10,874 nucleotides of DNA from JAVKSM01 sp039583705. GTDB taxonomy: Bacteria > Actinomycetota > Actinomycetes > Mycobacteriales > Pseudonocardiaceae. Every line of letters starts with the position of its first letter. Position 1 is the stretch's first letter. The notes under the pieces were generated by a model. That model had not been told where the DNA came from. It saw only the letters and a program-made list of their open reading frames with translations, and did not search any database. The stretch spans positions 1-10,874 of the forward strand of contig JAVKSM010000111.1 in assembly GCA_039583705.1 (NCBI GenBank), in the 5' to 3' direction. Below are positions 6,171-10,874 of the stretch, in pieces. Made by a program: the position numbers and the translations under genes.

Positions 6171-7163
6171 CTACGAGCGCCCGTAGGCCGCGAGCAGCTC
6201 CGGGTTCTGCAGGCAGGCAGCCGCTCCCTCGGCCACACATGTCAGTGGCCGATCGGCGACCTTGATGGGGAATCCGAAAGCCTGTTCCAGGCTCTTGGCG
6301 AAGCCCCGGGCCAGCGACCCACCGCCGAACAACAGGATCCCGTCGGCCAACGCGTCCCCGGTCACCTGCGGCGGCAGCTCGTCCAGGCACGCGGACAACG
6401 TCTCGATGATCGCATCGATGACCGGGCGGATCACCTCGGTCACCTCGGCGAGCGCGACGGTGGCCAACTGCGGCCGGCCGCTGCCCGCATCGCGGCCCTG
6501 CACGACCAGGGAGGGCTCGTCCACCGTCGCCGACTGGATCTTGACGTCCTCCGCGGTCAGGTCCCCGACCAGGAGCTGGTGATGCTCGCGCAGGTGGTGG
6601 GACACCGCCAGCGTCATCTCGTCCCCGGCGACCCGGCAGGAGCGGTGCGCCAGGATCCCGCCGAAACAGAACGCGGTCACCTCCGCCGTACCACCCCCCA
6701 CGTCGGCCACCAGGTGCGCCCGCTGCTCCATCGGGTCGATCCCGCAGCCGACGGCGCCGGCGATCGGCTCCTCGAGCGCCGTGGCCTTGCTGATCCCCGC
6801 CTCGTCGGCGGCCTCCAGCAACGCCCGGCGCTCCAGGGCGGTCGCCCCCACCGGGACCCCGATGACCGCCCGGACCCGCAGCGGCCAGGGGTTCCCGGTC
6901 ACCCGCTGCAGCACGGTCCGCAGGTACAACCGGGCGACCTCCAGGTCCGTGATCACCCCGTCCTGCAGCGGACGCAGCACGGCGAAGCTCGACGGACAGC
7001 GGCCGACCAGCTCGCAGGCGTCCCGCCCGATCGCCACCACGCTCCTGCGGCGCCAGCCGCCAGCCCTGACCAGCATCACCGACGGCACGTCCAGCAGGAC
7101 GCCCGCGCCCTCGTCACATACGACCGTGGTCGCCGTGCCCAGATCGATGCCGAACCCGATCAC
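6171..7163 (-). CDS. mreB: MreB-family actin-like cytoskeletal protein
   Basis: This 330-residue protein belongs to the actin/Hsp70 ATPase superfamily and is closest to MreB, the filament that positions the peptidoglycan elongation machinery under the membrane. Visible motifs are phosphate-1 GIDLGTATT (5-13), the MreB-type RPLQDGVITDLEVA (64-77), and GVPVGATALERRALLEAA (102-119). The EEPIAGAVG segment follows, with its catalytic-type Glu near 131. Phosphate-2 is VADVGGGTAEVTAFCFGGI (152-170), and the adenosine motif is LLFGGGSLARG (277-287). Length is slightly below the usual 335-345 because the N-terminus is short. Only four residues precede GIDLG, so the amphipathic membrane-binding helix seen in many MreBs is absent or must be supplied otherwise. 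The start is GTG at 7163 with GGGAGG 5 nt upstream. It follows the SEDS-PBP fusion across a repeat array, which supports a role in wall elongation or sporulation. Confidence 0.9.
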   Translation of the reverse strand: MIGFGIDLGTATTVVCDEGAGVLLDVPSVMLVRAGGWRRRSVVAIGRDACELVGRCPSSFAVLRPLQDGVITDLEVARLYLRTVLQRVTGNPWPLRVRAVIGVPVGATALERRALLEAADEAGISKATALEEPIAGAVGCGIDPMEQRAHLVADVGGGTAEVTAFCFGGILAHRSCRVAGDEMTLAVSHHLREHHQLLVGDLTAEDVKIQSATVDEPSLVVQGRDAGSGRPQLATVALAEVTEVIRPVIDAIIETLSACLDELPPQVTGDALADGILLFGGGSLARGFAKSLEQAFGFPIKVADRPLTCVAEGAAACLQNPELLAAYGRS

Positions 7164-7168
7164 TTGTG

Positions 7169-7174
7169 CCTCCC
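7169..7174 (-). promoter_or_regulatory. Ribosome binding site of mreB
   Basis: The minus-strand sequence GGGAGG sits 5 nt before the GTG start at 7163. It fixes this start, and it lies just 1 bp from the end of the 20-bp tandem repeat array. Repeat number could therefore affect how ribosomes or transcripts reach mreB. Confidence 0.8.
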
Positions 7175-7175
7175 T

Positions 7176-7304
7176 GGTCTCATGGGGCTTGCGCCGGTCT
7201 CATGGGGCTTGCGCCGGTCTCATGGGGCTTGCGCCGGTCTCATGGGGCTTGCGCCGGTCTCGTGGGGCTTGCGCCGGCTGCGCCGGTCTCACGGAGCCTG
7301 CACC
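7176..7304. repeat. 20-bp tandem repeat array between the SEDS-PBP gene and mreB
   Basis: The plus-strand unit GGTCTCATGGGGCTTGCGCC occurs four times without error (7176-7255) and a fifth time with one change (7256-7275). A 9-bp partial unit follows (7276-7284). A diverged sixth copy matches at 16 of 20 positions (7285-7304) and covers the last codons and stop of the SEDS-PBP gene. The array probably grew by duplicating that gene's 3' end, so each unit carries a copy of its TGA. On the transcribed strand each unit has GGC-GCAA-GCC, a short stem with a GNRA-type loop. There are no spacers, so it is not a CRISPR. The unit length is not a multiple of three, and the array is intergenic apart from the last copy. 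Confidence 0.95.
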
Positions 7305-10261
7305 GGGCCGGTGGCCACGATGGCGGCCTGCTGGCGCAGGTAGTACCGCAAGGCCTCGTGGACCACCGCGCCGGCGTCGTTGGCGCCCCCTCCTGGCCCT
7401 TGCACCATTGCGGTCATCACCACCGACGGGTCGTTGATCGGGGCGGCCGCGGTCATCCAGTTGTCGTAGCTGCCGGCCGGCAGGGACCCGTCTTCGGCGG
7501 TTCCGGTCTTGGCCCCCACCGCGACGGGCAGGTCGGCGAGCTGGGTGGCGGTGCCGCTCGTGACGGCCTCGCGCATCCCGTCGCGGACCGGGCCCAGCGC
7601 GTCGGCGAAGGGCAGCGGCGTGGCCGCTGGTGCCGGCAGCGGGGTGTAGGCCGTCGCGTCGGTCCCGGCCGCCAGGCCGAGGTGCGGGGTCACCAGGCGC
7701 CCGGTCGCCACCGCGGCCGTCCAGCGGGCGTTCTGCAACGGGGTGACGGTGAGGTAGCCCTGGCCGATGCCCAGGATCACCGTCGACCCGGCGTACCAGG
7801 TGCCCCCGATGTCGTGTACCGACTCCGGAGTGCCGAGGTACCCGGCGGACTCGCCGGGCAGGTCGATCCCGGTCGGGTGGCCGACCCCGAGCGCGCCGGC
7901 AGTGTCGATCATCGGGTCGGGCCCGAGCGCGGCGGCCAGTTTGTAGAAGTACACGTCGTTGGACCAGGCCACGGAGTCGACCAGGTTCATCGGTCCGAAC
8001 GTCCGCCAGTTGTGGAAGGTGTGGCCGGCGAGGGTGAAGCTGCCGCCGGTCGGGACGACCGCCTCGGGCGGGACGACCGGGTGCACCAGGTCCGCGGTGG
8101 CCACCACGAGCTTGAACGTCGATCCCGGGGGGACGGCCGCCTGGGTGACGTGGTCGAGCAACGGGCTACCCGGCGCGTTGGCCACCGACCCGAGCGCGAC
8201 CGGGTCGGCCGGGGGGCCGTAGATGGTGTCGTCGTAGGAGGGCAGGCTGGCGAGCGCGAGGACCTGCCCGGTTCGGGGATCCATCGCCACGGCGCCACCC
8301 AGCTCCCCTGGCGCGCCCAGCGCAGCCGCCAGCCCCGCCGTGAGCTCGCGCTGCAGCCCGAGGTCGATGGTGAGCCGGACGGTCGCGCCGGGAACGGGAG
8401 CCGTCCGCGTCCCCATCGCCACCGGCACCCCGGCCGGGGTGACGTATACGCACTGCTGCCCGTCGATGCCGCGCAGGACCGCGTCGTACTGCTGCTCGAT
8501 CCCGGCCCTGCCGACGATCTCCCCCGAAGGCAGTCCGGGCCAGCGCTGCACCTCCGCGGGGGTGGCCACCCCGGTGAACCCGATGACCGGGCCGAGCAGG
8601 GCGCCGGCGGGGTAGGACCGGCGCGGCTGCGGGACGACCATCACGCCGGTGATCCCGGCGGCGGCGACGGCGGTCCCGGTCGCGGTGGGCACCTCGGCCA
8701 CCGCGACCGCCAGGGTGGTCGCGGGGGCGTTGTCCAACGCGGCCCGCACCGCCTCGACGGGCGCTCCGGTCAGCCGGGCCAGCCGGGTGGCATTGTCGGG
8801 GACCGCACGCACCAGCGCCGGCACCGCGACGACCTGGACGAGTCCGCTGTCGGCGTTGGTGGCCAGCGGGACCCCGTGCCGATCTGTGATCACTCCACGG
8901 GGCGCCGGGAACCGGATGCAGCGGGTCATCTGGTCCTGGCCCGCGGCCGCCAGCACCGCGCCGTCGACGACCCGCAGCCGCCAGCCGTAGAGCGCGAAAC
9001 CCGCCAGCAGCACGGTGATGCCCAGCGCTGCCACCTTGACCAGCCGTGGCCTGCGGCTGCGCCACCCGGTCGGGACCCACAGCCGCCGCCGGACCCCGTC
9101 CCGGCGGATGCCCAGGACCACGCCGACGGCGGCGAGGTGCACGACGAGCGCGGTCCCGCCGTTGCTGAGCAACGGGAACGGGACACCGGCGAGCGGGAGC
9201 AGGCCGAGGTTACCGCCGAGCGACACGACGGTCTCGGTCCCGAACAGGATCGCCAGGCCGCCGCCGACCATCGCGCCGTGGGCGGTGCGGGCGCGGGTGG
9301 CCAGAGCGAGTCGCCACACCAGCACCACCGCGGCGCCCACCGCCACCGCCCCCGCGAGCATGCCCCATTGCTCGACCAGGCTGGCGAGGGCGAGGTCGTT
9401 GTCCCGCTCGGGCAGGTACTGGGCGAGCAGCCCGTGCAGCGGCTGCCCGAAGCTGCCCAGCAGCCCGCCCGACCCGAGCGCGATGCGCGCCTGCTGGACC
9501 GCCCAACCCGCACCGGAGGGCGACTGCTGCGACCCGGCGAGGAAGCTGCTGAGCCGGGTGAGCTGGTAGGGCCGCATCAGGCCGATGACCAGGGGCGCCA
9601 GCACCGCGGCGGCGCCGAGCAGGGGGAGCAGGAAGCGCGCGGGTACCCGTCCGAGGACCACCATCGCCACCGTGACGGCGACCAGCAGCGCGCTGGTACT
9701 CAGGTCCGGTTGGAGCAGGGTGAGCCCGATCGGGACCAGCGCGAGCAGGACCGCCAGGACGAAACGTTGCCCCGCCGGCCGGTCCGAGCCCAGGACCGCG
9801 GCCAGCACCAGCAAAAGGCCGAGCTTGCCCAGCTCGGAGGGCTGAAACGTCAGGAAGCCGAGGCTGATCCACCGGGTGGCGCCGTTCGCCGAGGCGCCGA
9901 CCAGCAGCACCGCCATCAGGAAGAACACCGCGGTGCCGTAGCAGACCCAGCCGAGCACGGTCAGCAGCCGGACCCGGAACCGCCACAACAGCGCGAACAG
10001 GACCATCCCCGCCGCCGCGATGACGGCCTGCCGGACGGCGAGCGCCAGCCCGTCCACCGCGTAGATGTTGACCAGCCCGAGGCCGACCAGCACCACCGTC
10101 GCGACGACCGCCAGCAGGTCGAACGTGGCGCCGGGCAGGCTCTCCCGCGGCCGGCTCCCCTGCGGCCGGCTCCCCTGCGGCCGGCTCGACCAGAACCGGC
10201 TCGACCAGAACCCGCCGCCGGGTTCGGCCGCCGTCCCGCCCCGCTCCCGCCACCTCAGCAC
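7289..10261 (-). CDS. SEDS glycosyltransferase (RodA/FtsW type) fused to class B penicillin-binding protein
   Basis: This 990-residue membrane enzyme carries both halves of a peptidoglycan synthase. SEDS proteins polymerise glycan strands from lipid II, and class B PBPs crosslink the stem peptides. A polar N-terminus (1-45) precedes a multi-helix SEDS domain (about 46-385) with QPSELGK (140-146), QPDLSTS with likely catalytic D186, LPERDND (283-289) and FPLLSNGG (362-369). One more membrane helix (about 407-427) anchors the PBP part. That part has PRGVITDRHGVPLATN (454-469), GRAGIEQQYD (584-593), STFK with nucleophile S714, SND (767-769) and KTGTAE (918-923). All catalytic motifs look intact and no PASTA repeats follow. 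These activities usually come from two separate adjacent genes. GTG at 10261 is chosen because AGGAGG lies 7 nt upstream. The in-frame extension to 10801 only overlaps the preceding gene. With mreB next door, RodA-PBP2-like elongation is likelier than FtsW-FtsI. Confidence 0.93.
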   Translation of the reverse strand: MLRWRERGGTAAEPGGGFWSSRFWSSRPQGSRPQGSRPRESLPGATFDLLAVVATVVLVGLGLVNIYAVDGLALAVRQAVIAAAGMVLFALLWRFRVRLLTVLGWVCYGTAVFFLMAVLLVGASANGATRWISLGFLTFQPSELGKLGLLLVLAAVLGSDRPAGQRFVLAVLLALVPIGLTLLQPDLSTSALLVAVTVAMVVLGRVPARFLLPLLGAAAVLAPLVIGLMRPYQLTRLSSFLAGSQQSPSGAGWAVQQARIALGSGGLLGSFGQPLHGLLAQYLPERDNDLALASLVEQWGMLAGAVAVGAAVVLVWRLALATRARTAHGAMVGGGLAILFGTETVVSLGGNLGLLPLAGVPFPLLSNGGTALVVHLAAVGVVLGIRRDGVRRRLWVPTGWRSRRPRLVKVAALGITVLLAGFALYGWRLRVVDGAVLAAAGQDQMTRCIRFPAPRGVITDRHGVPLATNADSGLVQVVAVPALVRAVPDNATRLARLTGAPVEAVRAALDNAPATTLAVAVAEVPTATGTAVAAAGITGVMVVPQPRRSYPAGALLGPVIGFTGVATPAEVQRWPGLPSGEIVGRAGIEQQYDAVLRGIDGQQCVYVTPAGVPVAMGTRTAPVPGATVRLTIDLGLQRELTAGLAAALGAPGELGGAVAMDPRTGQVLALASLPSYDDTIYGPPADPVALGSVANAPGSPLLDHVTQAAVPPGSTFKLVVATADLVHPVVPPEAVVPTGGSFTLAGHTFHNWRTFGPMNLVDSVAWSNDVYFYKLAAALGPDPMIDTAGALGVGHPTGIDLPGESAGYLGTPESVHDIGGTWYAGSTVILGIGQGYLTVTPLQNARWTAAVATGRLVTPHLGLAAGTDATAYTPLPAPAATPLPFADALGPVRDGMREAVTSGTATQLADLPVAVGAKTGTAEDGSLPAGSYDNWMTAAAPINDPSVVMTAMVQGPGGGANDAGAVVHEALRYYLRQQAAIVATGPVQAP
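10147..10211. repeat. In-frame 15-bp repeats in the N-terminus of the SEDS-PBP gene
   Basis: GCGGCCGGCTCCCCT occurs at 10147-10161 and 10162-10176, with a partial third copy at 10177-10186. A second 15-bp unit, CGGCTCGACCAGAAC, occurs at 10182-10196 and 10197-10211. Unit length keeps frame, and the product reads FWSSRFWSSRPQGSRPQGSR in the cytoplasmic tail before the first membrane helix. Slippage could lengthen or shorten this tail without breaking the protein. Confidence 0.9.
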
Positions 10262-10268
10262 GACATCG

Positions 10269-10274
10269 CCTCCT
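10269..10274 (-). promoter_or_regulatory. Ribosome binding site of the SEDS-PBP gene
   Basis: The minus-strand sequence AGGAGG lies 7 nt before GTG at 10261, a near-ideal spacing. It decides the start and rules out the 180-codon in-frame extension. An ATG just after it (10266) is only 2 nt away and reads ATG TCG TGC TGA, so it is not a gene start. Confidence 0.88.
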
Positions 10275-10299
10275 CCACAGCCGCGCGCCGATGGCCGGG

Positions 10300-10839
10300 C
10301 TAGCAGAACCCGGTGACGGGCACCAGCAGCGGCGGGCTGGCCGCGACCGCGGGCGTCCTGGTCAGAACGACCACGGCGAGCGCCCGACCCGCCGGCAGCG
10401 CCACGGTGTCGACCGAGGTGAGGATCTGCCCGCCTCCCGGTACCACCACCGTGCCCCCGGCCACGTCGTGCGCCGCCCCGCTGCAGCGGTCGAGGATCCG
10501 GAAGGTCCAGGCGACGGGTCGGGACCCGGGCTGGGGCCGCAACCGGACCAGCACCCGGACCTCGCAGGCCGCTCCCGGCGAGCAACCGCGCAGCGCCCGC
10601 AGGTCGACACCCAGGACCGGACCGACAGCGACCGGCGCCGGCGGCGCCACCGGCGGAGCCGACACCTGCGACGCCGCCGCGGGGCTCACCCCCGGCCGGC
10701 CGGCCCCCAGCAGCAGGCTCACGTCGCGGTCGACCTGGCCGCGCAGCAGGGTGAGCTCCAGCAGCAGCGCAGCGGCCAGCACGGCGAACGCGAGACCCCA
10801 CCTGCCTGCGCCGGCCACCGCAGCCCGCGCGCTGGCCAA
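10300..10839 (-). CDS. Unrecognised membrane-anchored extracytoplasmic protein
   Basis: I do not recognise a family. The protein (179 residues if it starts at TTG 10839) has one hydrophobic N-terminal segment (GLAFAVLAAALLLELTLL, about 15-32) that would act as a signal anchor. A Pro/Ala-rich linker (about 45-75) follows, then a beta-rich domain containing VRVLVRLRPQPGSRPVAWTF and ALAVVVLTRTP. Four cysteines in the outer domain, the last being the final residue (VTGFC), could form disulfides outside the cell. The start is uncertain. The frame stays open to the window edge and the TTG has only a weak GGGGG upstream, so the gene may begin further right. GTG at 10818 is an alternative. The stop lies 38 bp before the SEDS-PBP start on the same strand, so it is probably co-transcribed. 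A partner or accessory of the wall synthase, for example in place of MreC/MreD, is a guess from position only. Confidence 0.7.
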   Translation of the reverse strand: MASARAAVAGAGRWGLAFAVLAAALLLELTLLRGQVDRDVSLLLGAGRPGVSPAAASQVSAPPVAPPAPVAVGPVLGVDLRALRGCSPGAACEVRVLVRLRPQPGSRPVAWTFRILDRCSGAAHDVAGGTVVVPGGGQILTSVDTVALPAGRALAVVVLTRTPAVAASPPLLVPVTGFC

Positions 10840-10874
10840 GGCTCGGCCCCCGGCCGGGACGGTCCGTGGGGCAC

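Noticed and set aside
6077..6238. A longer start for the ESX-like protein at 6238.
   Set aside because: The extra 54 residues are Arg/Pro/Cys-rich, overlap the mreB 3' end and the hairpin, and do not resemble ESX-like N-termini. ATG at 6076 gives a normal start.
7176..7304. A CRISPR array.
   Set aside because: The 20-bp units are directly adjacent with no unique spacers, and there are no cas genes.
7166..10303. A 1045-codon plus-strand open frame opposite the SEDS-PBP gene, beginning in the tandem repeats.
   Set aside because: It is the antisense shadow of a gene with intact SEDS and PBP motifs. The product is Arg/Gly/Gln/His-rich without recognisable features, and its repeat-encoded start has no support.
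10262..10801. A 180-codon in-frame N-terminal extension of the SEDS-PBP gene.
   Set aside because: It overlaps the preceding gene almost completely in another frame, reads as Gly/Arg/Ala-rich filler, and the GTG at 10261 has an AGGAGG 7 nt upstream.

Overview
The window is 10.9 kb of very GC-rich DNA (for example 45 of 60 bases at 3841-3900). Codons end mostly in G or C, GTG starts are frequent, and every gene I can support lies on the minus strand. The gene content is a family 1 encapsulin with hemerythrin cargo, an ESX-like protein pair with an RHS effector, MreB, and a SEDS-PBP. Together these point to a mycelial or otherwise morphologically complex actinomycete. A Frankia-, Pseudonocardia- or Streptomyces-like genome is plausible, but I cannot name the genus.

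From right to left, which is the direction of transcription, there are three blocks. Block 1 (10839-6171) is a cell-wall elongation cluster. It has a small membrane-anchored protein of unknown function (10839-10300), then a 990-residue natural fusion of a SEDS glycosyltransferase (RodA type) to a class B penicillin-binding protein (10261-7289). An array of 20-bp tandem repeats (7176-7304) follows and fills the gap to the next gene. The block ends with a compact MreB (7163-6171). A strong hairpin (6126-6163) lies just after mreB and probably closes this unit.

Block 2 (6076-1031) is a polymorphic-toxin locus. A 104-residue ESX/WXG100-like protein carries a YxxxD secretion motif. Its stop codon overlaps the start of a 1476-residue RHS protein (5765-1335). 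The RHS protein has a WXG-like helical head, a hydrophobic segment, DUF6531, nearly thirty YD repeats, an RHS core ending in DPLGL, and a 108-residue tip that resembles Tse2-type ADP-ribosyltransferase-fold toxins. A 97-residue protein 10 bp downstream (1324-1031) is the probable immunity factor. The tip and immunity gene are clearly AT-richer than the rest, as expected for an exchangeable toxin/immunity cassette.

Block 3 (984-1) holds a short coding-like remnant, a hemerythrin with a C-terminal encapsulin targeting peptide (809-222), and the first 72 codons of the encapsulin shell gene (216 to the window edge). This is a two-gene nanocompartment operon for iron/oxygen or redox chemistry.

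The three blocks look functionally independent: envelope growth, contact or secretion-dependent competition, and stress-protective compartment. The items most worth a second look are the SEDS-PBP fusion next to mreB with the repeat array between them, and the T7SS-type RHS effector with a Tse2-like tip and unrecognised immunity partner. No tRNA, rRNA, CRISPR array, insertion sequence or integrase was seen.
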